A stretch of 5,574 nucleotides of DNA from assembly GCA_910585415.1 (NCBI GenBank), contig CAJUDT010000121.1, positions 1-5,574 on the forward strand, read 5' to 3'. Both the position numbers and the translations under genes were made by a program. Every line of letters begins with the position of its first letter. Within the stretch, counting starts at the first letter, position 1. This document shows positions 1 to 5,572 of the stretch, piece after piece. The notes beneath the pieces are model-generated. The model ran no database searches and had not been told where the DNA came from. It worked only from the letters and a program-made list of their open reading frames with translations. Source of the DNA: an uncultured Flavonifractor sp. (lineage in GTDB: Bacteria > Bacillota > Clostridia > Oscillospirales > Oscillospiraceae).

Positions 1-54
1 TCCCCACCGCCGCCCCCCGACCCCGGGTCCGGGCCCGCAGGCCCGGCGATCTTT
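1..54. other. GC-rich non-coding stretch with a small hairpin
   Basis: No credible gene is seen here. The segment is C-rich on the plus strand and holds a 7-bp perfect inverted repeat: CCGGGCC at 29-35 pairs with GGCCCGG at 40-46 around a CGCA loop. No T-tract follows on either strand, so it is not a standard intrinsic terminator. It directly adjoins the next hairpin and the dispersed repeat, so it may belong to the same intergenic element. Its left boundary is outside the window. Confidence 0.45.
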
Positions 55-82
55 GCCTACTTTCCATCGCTGGAAAGTAGGC
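55..82. repeat. Perfect 12-bp-stem hairpin (palindromic element)
   Basis: Bases 55-66 (GCCTACTTTCCA) are the exact reverse complement of 71-82, with a four-base TCGC loop at 67-70. A perfect 12-bp stem with a tetraloop is unlikely by chance. It sits between the spoIID-like gene and the window edge and abuts the left 52-bp repeat. Neither side carries a run of T after the stem, so rho-independent termination is doubtful. More likely it is the palindromic part of a dispersed intergenic (REP-like) element. It could still protect the 3' end of the spoIID transcript, whose stop codon lies about 60 bases away. Confidence 0.7.
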
Positions 83-133
83 CGCCGGAGGCAGGACCAG
101 AAAACGAAACGTAGGGAGTACCGAGGAAGAAGC
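82..133 (+). repeat. 52-bp repeat, left copy (inverted relative to 5521-5572)
   Basis: Bases 82-133 match the reverse complement of 5521-5572 at 50 of 52 positions. The first 37 bases (82-118) are identical, and the only differences are at 119 and 131. The copy begins at the foot of the 12-bp-stem hairpin and stops 11 bases before the spoIID-like stop codon. The sequence is non-coding in both places. Identity this high between two intergenic sites indicates a recently spread or actively homogenised dispersed repeat. An ORF read through it on the minus strand (57-245) is an accident of the repeat and overlaps the 3' end of spoIID. Confidence 0.85.
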
Positions 134-144
134 AAAAACAAGCA

Positions 145-1212
145 TCACTCCCCCCTCTGATATACCCCAACCTCAATTCCAGAATAGTACCACTTAAGGA
201 TATCCTGATAAGCCAGCCCCTGCCGGGCCAAGGCATTAGCCCCATACTGGCTCAATCCCACGCCATGCCCGTAGCCGGTCACAGAAAACGTCACCCCCTC
301 CGCCCCGGCGGAAACGGTAAAATTCGATGACCGCAAATGAAACATCCCCCGCAGCTCACTTCCCCGCAGGGGCACGCCTCCCACCTCCACGGTGGACACG
401 CCGCCCCCGGAGTTCAAGACCGTATTGGCAAACCATCCCCCCGGCTCCCCGGACAAATCCGCCTGGGGGAACTGCTCCGCCATCTGGTTCCGAAATTCCT
501 CCAGAGAAACCGTCACGGTGGTGTGGTAATTGGGTACATCCTCTTCCCCCTCGGGGCTCTCCACACTGCTCAGGTAGGGCACCTCATTTCCCCAGACCTC
601 CACGGCATCCACCGTCCGCCCCGCCGCCGAGGAAAAAAACACCGCCTGAATGGGCGCCCCCTCATACAGCGCGGTCATGCCGTCGGTCCCCGCCACGGCG
701 GCGGCTATCTTTGCCGAATAGGCCTCCGCCTGGCTCCCCCAGCGGTCCGCCGCCGTCTCCGGGTCAATATACGCCTGACAGCATGTAATATCGCTGCACA
801 CGTCCGCCTCCGGGTGGTTGGCCGAGTGCCCCTCCATTTTCACCAGAGTATATGTCCTGGCCGCCACCGTCTGGGCCTTCAGCGCCTCCGGCTCAAAGGA
901 GGCGGGCATTTCAGCGGCCACCACCCGCCACAAATACTTGTCCATGGGCAGGCTCAGAATCTCCCCCTCCCCCAGGGAGACGCGCACGGTGGTCGTCCCG
1001 TCCACCGCTCCCCCTGGCGTCACCACCACCCGGTCCAGCGGGAGGCTTCCCGTAGGCTCCGGCGTCTCCGGGGAGGGTTCCTCCCCGCCGTAGAGCAGCA
1101 GGGGCATCAAAAACAGCAGCGCAAACAGACAGGTCCCCGCCGCCACGATCTGCTTGGTATAGCTCTTCTCCTGTTTTGCAAGTTTTCTTCTCTCCCGATT
1201 CACTTTTTCCAC
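145..1212 (-). CDS. spoIID: SpoIID/LytB-domain protein, stage II sporulation protein D (peptidoglycan lytic transglycosylase)
   Basis: SpoIID is a membrane-anchored lytic transglycosylase that cleaves denuded glycan strands, working with SpoIIM and SpoIIP to drive engulfment of the forespore. The 355-residue product has a basic cytoplasmic N-terminus, one transmembrane segment at about 21-41, a Pro/Glu-rich linker at about 43-57, and a SpoIID domain to the C-terminus. Family marks are VVAAEMPASFEPEALKAQ at 97-114, where E101 aligns with the catalytic Glu of SpoIID; a His/Cys cluster (H133, C139, C144, C145) resembling the zinc site of clostridial SpoIID; FFSSAAGRT at 192-200; and GYGHGVGLSQYGA at 313-325. 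Length is normal for the family. The annotated start is GTG. The SD-like GGGAGG lies only 2 bases before it, so the GTG at codon 4 may be the true start. The gene stands alone and diverges from citrate synthase. A forespore/mother-cell sigma promoter could not be recognised with confidence. Other SpoIID-domain proteins exist, so the exact paralogue is inferred. Confidence 0.9.
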   Translation of the reverse strand: MEKVNRERRKLAKQEKSYTKQIVAAGTCLFALLFLMPLLLYGGEEPSPETPEPTGSLPLDRVVVTPGGAVDGTTTVRVSLGEGEILSLPMDKYLWRVVAAEMPASFEPEALKAQTVAARTYTLVKMEGHSANHPEADVCSDITCCQAYIDPETAADRWGSQAEAYSAKIAAAVAGTDGMTALYEGAPIQAVFFSSAAGRTVDAVEVWGNEVPYLSSVESPEGEEDVPNYHTTVTVSLEEFRNQMAEQFPQADLSGEPGGWFANTVLNSGGGVSTVEVGGVPLRGSELRGMFHLRSSNFTVSAGAEGVTFSVTGYGHGVGLSQYGANALARQGLAYQDILKWYYSGIEVGVYQRGE

Positions 1213-1214
1213 TT

Positions 1215-1220
1215 CCTCCC
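1215..1220 (-). promoter_or_regulatory. Ribosome binding site that bears on the spoIID start
   Basis: On the minus strand GGGAGG (1220 to 1215) is followed by only two bases before the first GTG (1212-1210), too close for normal initiation. The GTG at codon 4 (1203-1201) lies 11 bases downstream, long but workable. Initiation there gives a 352-residue protein that loses only three residues before the membrane anchor. Confidence 0.5.
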
Positions 1221-1276
1221 GTTTCTCTCACCAATGCTCCAATAGCCGCAACTCCTGAATTTATGCTGTTTTTTCC

Positions 1277-1305
1277 TTGACTGGCGGTGAAAAATGGCAT
1301 ACAAT
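1277..1305 (+). promoter_or_regulatory. Vegetative (sigma-A type) promoter for citrate synthase
   Basis: A -35 box TTGACT (1277-1282) and a -10 box TACAAT (1300-1305) are separated by exactly 17 bases; each box differs from consensus at one position. Transcription should start near 1312, giving a leader of about 29 bases. A small inverted repeat, CCCAT (1310-1314) with ATGGG (1319-1323), falls at the predicted start site. It could be a weak 5' hairpin or nothing. The boxes lie in the 128-bp divergent gap shared with spoIID. Confidence 0.85.
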
Positions 1306-1324
1306 AAAACCCATCCATATGGGC

Positions 1325-1331
1325 AAAGGAG
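1325..1331 (+). promoter_or_regulatory. Ribosome binding site of citrate synthase
   Basis: AAAGGAG lies 9 bases before the ATG at 1341. This supports that start over the internal Met at codon 10. Confidence 0.85.
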
Positions 1332-1340
1332 TTATCGACG

Positions 1341-2708
1341 ATGCAAATCGAAGCCAAAGACGCCTCCATGGGCCTTATCGACAGTCTATGCGGCGAGTAC
1401 CAGAAGCAGAACCACATTGACCCGGCCTGCTATGAAAAATACGACGTGAAACGGGGCCTGCGCAACGCCGACGGCACGGGCGTCATGGCCGGTGTCACCC
1501 AAATCGGCAACGTACAGGGCTACTACATCCAGGACGGCGAGCGCCAGCCCGCCCCTGGCCGTCTCATCTACCGGGGCATCGACGTGGCCGACCTGATTGG
1601 CGGCTTCACCGGCGAGGGGCGCTTTGGCTTCGAGGAAACGGCCTATCTGCTCCTGATGGGGGCCCTGCCCAGCCGGGAGCAGCTGGACGCCTTCTGCCAG
1701 CTCCTGTCCGGCTGCCACACCCTCCCCCACATGTTCACCGAGGACATGATTCTCAAGGCCCCCAGCCCCGACGTGATGAATAAGCTGGCCCGCTCGGTGC
1801 TGGCCCTCTACTCCTACGACAGCACCCCCGACGATATGGCCCTGTCCAACCAGCTGCGTCAGGCGGTGGAGCTCATTGCGCGGGTGCCGGTGATTGTGGC
1901 CCACGCCTTCGCGGTCAAGCGGCACTATTACGACGAGGAATCCCTCTACCTCCACCGGCCCCAGCCCGGCCTGAGTGTGGCGGAGAACTTCCTCTACTCC
2001 GTCCGGCACGACAACCAATATACCCCGGAGGAAGCCCATTTGCTGGACCTGTGTCTGGTCCTCCACGCGGAGCACGGCGGCGGCAACAACTCTGCCTTCA
2101 CCTGCCGGGTGCTCTCTTCCTCGGGCACGGATATCTATTCCTCCATTGCGGCGGCGGTGGGCTCCCTGAAGGGCCCCCGCCACGGCGGCGCCAACAAGAA
2201 GGTCATGGAGATGTTCGCCTGCATTGAGTCCGAAGTCTCCGACTGGAAGAACGAGGACCAGCTCCGGGCCTGTCTGGCCCGCCTGCTGCGGCGGGAGACC
2301 GGGGACCGCTCCGGCCTTATCTACGGCATCGGCCACGCCATCTACACCCTTTCCGACCCCCGCGCGGTCATTCTCAAGCGCTTTGCCAAAAAGCTAGCCG
2401 CAGGTAAGGGGATGCTGGAGGAATTTGAGCTCTTTGAGGCCGTGGAGCGTCTGGCCCCGGAGGTCCTCCACGACGTAAAGGGGGAGGATAAGGTGGTCTG
2501 CGCCAATGTGGATTTTTATTCCGGCCTTGTGTACAAAATGATGGGCATACCCCAGGAGCTCTATACCCCGCTGTTCGCCGTGGCCCGCATGGTGGGCTGG
2601 TGCGCCCACCGCATCGAGGAGGTCTATCAGCCCGGCAACCGCATCATCCGCCCGGCCTACAAGGCGGTCGCCCCCATGAAAGCCTTCGTCCCCCTGGACC
2701 AGCGCTGA
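1341..2708 (+). CDS. gltA: Citrate synthase (Si-type; citrate/2-methylcitrate synthase family)
   Basis: The enzyme condenses acetyl-CoA with oxaloacetate to give citrate and CoA in the cytoplasm. In an anaerobic clostridium this most likely feeds 2-oxoglutarate and glutamate synthesis rather than a full oxidative cycle. The 455-residue product has the extra N-terminal region of about 50 residues common in clostridial members, then GRLIYRGID at 73-81. The active-site elements are in order: LHAEHGGGNNSAF at 241-253, GPRHGGANKKV at 278-288 (H281 as the first catalytic His), YGIGHAIYTLSDPRA at 328-342 (H332 as the second, R341), ANVDFYSG at 388-395 (D391 as the catalytic Asp), ARMVGWCAH at 415-423 (R416) and the C-terminal Arg at R437. 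All key residues are present, so it should be active. It has its own sigma-A promoter and RBS. No aconitase or isocitrate dehydrogenase gene is adjacent. Citrate versus 2-methylcitrate specificity cannot be settled from the sequence alone, though no prp genes are seen. Confidence 0.96.
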   Translation: MQIEAKDASMGLIDSLCGEYQKQNHIDPACYEKYDVKRGLRNADGTGVMAGVTQIGNVQGYYIQDGERQPAPGRLIYRGIDVADLIGGFTGEGRFGFEETAYLLLMGALPSREQLDAFCQLLSGCHTLPHMFTEDMILKAPSPDVMNKLARSVLALYSYDSTPDDMALSNQLRQAVELIARVPVIVAHAFAVKRHYYDEESLYLHRPQPGLSVAENFLYSVRHDNQYTPEEAHLLDLCLVLHAEHGGGNNSAFTCRVLSSSGTDIYSSIAAAVGSLKGPRHGGANKKVMEMFACIESEVSDWKNEDQLRACLARLLRRETGDRSGLIYGIGHAIYTLSDPRAVILKRFAKKLAAGKGMLEEFELFEAVERLAPEVLHDVKGEDKVVCANVDFYSGLVYKMMGIPQELYTPLFAVARMVGWCAHRIEEVYQPGNRIIRPAYKAVAPMKAFVPLDQR

Positions 2709-2780
2709 CCGGCATAGGCAATGGCCCCGGTGTACCCCTCCGTTCTCTGGCCGGACCGGAGCCTCAACTCTTTATAGAAC

Positions 2781-2785
2781 GGGAG
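2781..2785 (+). promoter_or_regulatory. Ribosome binding site of the methyltransferase
   Basis: GGGAG lies 7 bases before the ATG at 2793. The 84-bp gap after citrate synthase shows no clear promoter. It contains only a weak inverted repeat (CTCCG 2738-2742 with CGGAG 2757-2761) without a T-tract, so read-through from the citrate synthase promoter is plausible. Confidence 0.65.
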
Positions 2786-2792
2786 ACTGACG

Positions 2793-3551
2793 ATGAACCA
2801 TGCGCAGCTAAAAGCCGCCTGGAAGCGGGAGGAAGCGCAAGCCCACATCCACGGCTGGGATTTTTCTCACATCCGGGGCCGGTACGAGGAAGAACACGAC
2901 CTGCCCTGGGACTATGAAGCTCTGGCCCGCTCCTGCCTGCGGGCGGACGCCATGCTTCTGGACTACGACACCGGCGGCGGGGAGTTCCTGCTCTCTCTGG
3001 GCCACCCCTGCGCGCAGACCGCCGCCACAGAGGGCTATCCCCCCAACATCGCCCTGTGTCAGGAAACCCTCCTGCCCCTGGGCATCGACTTCAAGCCCTG
3101 TAGCGACCCCTCCGCCATTCCCTTTCCCAGCGGGTCCTTTGACCTCATCCTCAACCGTCACGGCTCCTTTGACGCCGCCGAGGCCCACCGCCTGTTAAAG
3201 CCGGGAGGCGTCTTTCTCACGGAGCAGGTGGGGGCGGACAACGACCGGGATTTGGTGAAGCGGGTCCTGCCCGGCCTGGAGCAGCCCTTTCCCCACCTGT
3301 ACCTGTCCCAACAGCGCCAGGTCTTTGAGGCGGCGGGGTTCCGCATTCTCCAGGCGGAGGAAGCCTACCGGCCAATTTTCTTTTATGACGTGGGGGCCTT
3401 TGTGTGGTTTGCCCGTATCATTGAGTGGGAGTTCCCCGGCTTTTCCGTGGACGCGTGTTTTGACCGCCTGTGCGCCATGCACGCGGATTTGGAGCGGGAC
3501 GGCTTCCTTCGCGGGACCATTCACCGCTTCCTGCTGGCCGCCCAAAAATAA
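2793..3551 (+). CDS. Class I SAM-dependent methyltransferase, substrate unknown
   Basis: This 252-residue cytoplasmic protein has a Rossmann-type methyltransferase core. Residues 54-63 (MLLDYDTGGG) form motif I, the SAM-binding glycine loop. E80 in TEGYPPN fits the acidic residue that ends strand 2. IPFPSGSFDLILNRHGSF at 109-126 is the strand-4 motif, and HRLLKPGGVFLTEQV at 132-146 is the post-II motif typical of the UbiE/COG2226-like group. The first 40 residues, rich in Trp, His and acidic residues, probably form a substrate-side helical cap. The C-terminal part (about 190-252) is aromatic and has no known signature. Motif I is slightly unusual (DYDTGGG rather than D-x-G-x-G-x-G), but glycines remain where the loop needs them. 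It lies 84 bases after citrate synthase on the same strand and ends at a strong terminator, so the two may share a transcript. The substrate cannot be inferred from this context. Confidence 0.88.
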   Translation: MNHAQLKAAWKREEAQAHIHGWDFSHIRGRYEEEHDLPWDYEALARSCLRADAMLLDYDTGGGEFLLSLGHPCAQTAATEGYPPNIALCQETLLPLGIDFKPCSDPSAIPFPSGSFDLILNRHGSFDAAEAHRLLKPGGVFLTEQVGADNDRDLVKRVLPGLEQPFPHLYLSQQRQVFEAAGFRILQAEEAYRPIFFYDVGAFVWFARIIEWEFPGFSVDACFDRLCAMHADLERDGFLRGTIHRFLLAAQK

Positions 3552-3565
3552 TGTTGCCTTTCCCT

Positions 3566-3600
3566 CCGCCGGAGCGCCCGCGCCCCGGCGGTCTTATTTT
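3566..3600 (+). terminator. Intrinsic terminator after the methyltransferase gene
   Basis: CCGCCGG (3566-3572) pairs with CCGGCGG (3585-3591). One mismatch and a further 3-bp GCG/CGC extension follow inside, closing on a four-base loop (3577-3580). The T-rich run TCTTATTTT (3592-3600) comes directly after, and the stem begins 14 bases past the methyltransferase stop. The T-run overlaps the stop codon of the convergent acetyltransferase gene. On the minus strand the same stem has a T-rich run only some 14 bases further on, so termination of the opposing transcript is possible but weaker. Confidence 0.85.
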
Positions 3601-4297
3601 ACATAAGCCAGAACAGCTCCGGCCCGCTCACTTGCAGTCCTGCCCGCTTTTGGAGGCTCAGGGAGGCGTCATTGCCGTAAAAGACCTGCCCAAAGGGGAG
3701 CATCCCCCGCTCCAAGGCCAGCCGCACCGCCCCATGGAGCAGGGCCTTCCCCACCCCCCGGCGGCGGAATTGGGGCAGGACCTCCAGCATACCAATACTC
3801 CCCTCGTCGTGGAAGCCCACGAACCCGGCAAGCGCACCGTCCACATAGGCCCCCAGCATTCCCCGCCGCAAAACGCCCTCCATGTACTCCACCCCGCCGA
3901 AGGGGTGGCTGTAGTGCTCATAGACCCACGGGGCCCGCTCCACGGGCAGCAGACGCAACACCATCTCCGGCTCCGGCGGAGGCTCCCGCTCCAGCCATGC
4001 GGCCTGATAGCACACCTGGGCCTCCGGGAAGCCCAGCCGGGCGGCGGCTTCCTCCTTATACCAGAGCTCGTGCCCCGACACCAGCGCTCCGCTGGGAATC
4101 CGTCTCAAGCACGCCTCCACCCCGGCGGGATTCCGGGCGGTCATCAGGTAAAGTGCTCCGACTTGCTCATAAAGGAGTACGCCATCCTCCTGGACGTACA
4201 GCAGTTCCGCCGACCCCCGGCGCAGGGGCTCCAGCATATCGGCAAACAGGAGCCTGTCCCGCTCCAGATAGGCTAAGGCCTTTTGTTCCAGATTCAT
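3599..4297 (-). CDS. GNAT-family N-acetyltransferase, substrate unknown
   Basis: A 232-residue cytoplasmic protein predicted to move an acetyl group from acetyl-CoA to an unknown amine. The catalytic GNAT fold is in the C-terminal half (about 112-232). LEVLPQFRRRGVGKALL at 171-187 is motif A with the acetyl-CoA pyrophosphate loop R-x-x-G-x-G at 178-183. FYGNDASLSLQKRAGL at 206-221 is motif B, with the N-x-x-S pattern and the usual hydrophobic end. The N-terminal half (about 1-110) lacks a coenzyme-A loop but has a similar strand/helix rhythm, so it may be a degenerate second GNAT domain or a substrate-binding cap. The ATG abuts the TGA of the upstream kinase gene (TGAATG), and a strong GAGGAGG lies 8 bases before it, so the two are one operon and probably translationally coupled. 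It could be a small-molecule resistance or modification enzyme, but nothing in the sequence fixes the substrate. Confidence 0.87.
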   Translation of the reverse strand: MNLEQKALAYLERDRLLFADMLEPLRRGSAELLYVQEDGVLLYEQVGALYLMTARNPAGVEACLRRIPSGALVSGHELWYKEEAAARLGFPEAQVCYQAAWLEREPPPEPEMVLRLLPVERAPWVYEHYSHPFGGVEYMEGVLRRGMLGAYVDGALAGFVGFHDEGSIGMLEVLPQFRRRGVGKALLHGAVRLALERGMLPFGQVFYGNDASLSLQKRAGLQVSGPELFWLM

Positions 4298-5434
4298 TCA
4301 GGGTTCCTCCTCATACAGCGGCAGAGTAATGACAAAGCTGGTCAGGCGTCCGTTGCTCTCGGCGCGGATGCCGCCGCCGTGGCGCTCGACGATCTCCTTG
4401 GCGATGGCCAGTCCCAGCCCGGCCCCGCCGGTGCGGGAGGACCGTGCGGCGTCCAGGCGGTAGAATTTCCGAAAAATGTTCGCCAGCTCCCCTTCGGGGA
4501 TTTCCAAACCCTCGTTGCGGATGGTCACCTGGGCCTGTCCGTCCGCCTTTTGGGCCTGAATGTACACCTGCCCGCCGGGAATGCTGTAGCTGACGGCGTT
4601 ACGGAGCACGTTATCAAAGACCCGGGCAAGTTTGTCCGGGTCGCCCAGCACCATCAGATGGTGCTCGATTTCCACGGCGCATTGGAGTTCCTTCTCGGCA
4701 AAGAGGGGATAGAACTCGTCGGCCAGCTGCTCCAGGAGCATGGATAATTGGATGGGGCTGTGTTCTTCGGGTCCGCTGTCCAGGTCCATGCGGGAGATAT
4801 CGAAAAATTCCCCAAGCAGTTCCTCCAGGCGGCGGGCCTTGTCCAGGGCAATGCCGGTGAATTTGGCTCTCTGCTCGTGGGTGAGGCCGGGGTCGTCCTT
4901 CAGGAGGGTCAAGTAGCCCACCACGGAGGTCAGCGGTGTTTTTAAGTCGTGGGCCAGGAAGGCAATGAGGTCTTGGCGGCGCTGTTCATTTTCTTTGACG
5001 GCCTCGGCCTGACCTTCCACCTGCCGGCGGAGGGCGTCCAAATCATCCCGTAGGGGGAGCAGCTCCTTGGGGAGGTCCAGGGGGCGTTCCGGGTGGCTGG
5101 CCACCTGGCGGATGGAGCGGCGCAGCTGCTCCATCCAGCGGGCAATGCGGCCAAAGAGGACATACAGGGAAATGAGCAGGAGCAGGAGCATACCGGCGGT
5201 CAGGATTTCCTGCTTGTAGTTGCGGATATAGTGCTGATATGTCTCCAGGGCTTCCGGCTCTGTCTGGCCGAAAAAGGTCTGGGCGCCCCAGACGAAGCAT
5301 TTGGCAAAGGGGTCTTGGAAGATCCCGTCTACCACCAGCTCCATCAAAACAATGCTGGCCACGGCGGCGGCCAGGGCGCTTACGACCACAAACAACAACA
5401 TTTTTAATTTCAGGCGGGTATAGCGGTGCTTCAT
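4298..5434 (-). CDS. VanS-like membrane sensor histidine kinase
   Basis: Sensor half of a two-component system: it autophosphorylates on His and passes the phosphate to a response regulator. The 378-residue protein has TM1 at about 12-35, a short external loop of about 40 residues (36-75), TM2 at about 76-96, and a HAMP-like or coiled linker (97-155). The dimerisation domain follows with H-box FLAHDLKTPLTSVVGYL at 159-175 (phosphoacceptor H162). The ATPase domain has an N-box at VFDNVLRNA (272-280, N279), a G1 region with NEG at 307-309 where many kinases have D-x-G, an F-box at IFRKFYRLDAARSS (320-333), and the G2 box GGAGLGLAIAKEIV at 336-349. The H-box and the RLDAARSS...GGAGLGLAIAKEIV block are VanS-like. 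No vanHAX-type resistance genes are present, so this resemblance does not show glycopeptide resistance. The ATG follows AAAGGAG by 6 bases. No response regulator lies within the 140 bases upstream; it may be beyond the window. Confidence 0.93.
   Translation of the reverse strand: MKHRYTRLKLKMLLFVVVSALAAAVASIVLMELVVDGIFQDPFAKCFVWGAQTFFGQTEPEALETYQHYIRNYKQEILTAGMLLLLLISLYVLFGRIARWMEQLRRSIRQVASHPERPLDLPKELLPLRDDLDALRRQVEGQAEAVKENEQRRQDLIAFLAHDLKTPLTSVVGYLTLLKDDPGLTHEQRAKFTGIALDKARRLEELLGEFFDISRMDLDSGPEEHSPIQLSMLLEQLADEFYPLFAEKELQCAVEIEHHLMVLGDPDKLARVFDNVLRNAVSYSIPGGQVYIQAQKADGQAQVTIRNEGLEIPEGELANIFRKFYRLDAARSSRTGGAGLGLAIAKEIVERHGGGIRAESNGRLTSFVITLPLYEEEP
4306..4312 (-). promoter_or_regulatory. 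Ribosome binding site of the acetyltransferase, inside the kinase gene
   Basis: GAGGAGG on the minus strand encodes two of the last Glu codons of the kinase and lies 8 bases before the acetyltransferase ATG (4297-4295). It fixes that start and implies coupling to translation of the kinase. Confidence 0.85.
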
Positions 5435-5440
5435 CGGGGG

Positions 5441-5447
5441 CTCCTTT
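5441..5447 (-). promoter_or_regulatory. Ribosome binding site of the histidine kinase
   Basis: AAAGGAG on the minus strand lies 6 bases before the ATG at 5434, confirming that start. In the rest of the leader (5448-5520, purine-rich on the coding strand) no convincing sigma-A promoter was found. TAACAT near 5473-5478 resembles a -10 box but lacks a -35. Confidence 0.8.
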
Positions 5448-5520
5448 CGGTTCTTCTTTTGCTTCTTCTATGTTACTCTCTGCTGTTCGGTGGCTGGTGC
5501 TGGCTTTTTCGGGGGTGGGT

Positions 5521-5572
5521 GCCTCTTCCTCGGTTCTCCCTACGTTTCGTTTTCTGGTCCTGCCTCCGGCGG
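5521..5572 (-). repeat. 52-bp repeat, right copy (inverted relative to 82-133)
   Basis: The reverse complement of 5521-5572 matches 82-133 at 50 of 52 positions. Homology stops at 5573, where the left copy enters its 12-bp-stem hairpin, so that hairpin is not shared in the same register, although only two bases remain in the window. The copy lies 86 bases before the kinase ATG, in the leader or between the kinase and any upstream partner gene. In both copies the same edge of the repeat faces the interior of the window. Confidence 0.85.

Noticed and set aside
57..245. A 62-codon minus-strand ORF running through the left repeat and the end of spoIID
   Set aside because: It overlaps the conserved C-terminal coding region of spoIID in another frame, has no suitable RBS, and most of it is repeat sequence and hairpin.
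337..1245. A 302-codon plus-strand ORF antisense to spoIID
   Set aside because: Its translation is low-complexity (Arg, His, Pro, Gly rich) with no recognisable domain. It is a typical shadow in GC-rich DNA opposite a well-supported gene.
1240..1275. Possible sigma-E promoter for spoIID (CATAAATT on the minus strand resembling a -10 CATANNNT)
   Set aside because: No matching -35 element lies at the expected distance upstream, so the -10 match alone is too weak to call.
1386..2336. A 316-codon minus-strand ORF antisense to citrate synthase
   Set aside because: The opposite strand encodes an intact citrate synthase with all catalytic residues. The antisense product is repetitive in Gly, Val and His and matches nothing known.
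3470..4747. Two plus-strand ORFs (268 and 154 codons) antisense to the acetyltransferase and kinase
   Set aside because: Both lie opposite genes with clear domain motifs, lack an RBS, and have shadow-type composition.
4298..5434. Vancomycin resistance locus suggested by the VanS-like kinase
   Set aside because: No VanR, VanH, ligase or dipeptidase gene is in the window. VanS-like kinases are common in clostridia outside resistance clusters.
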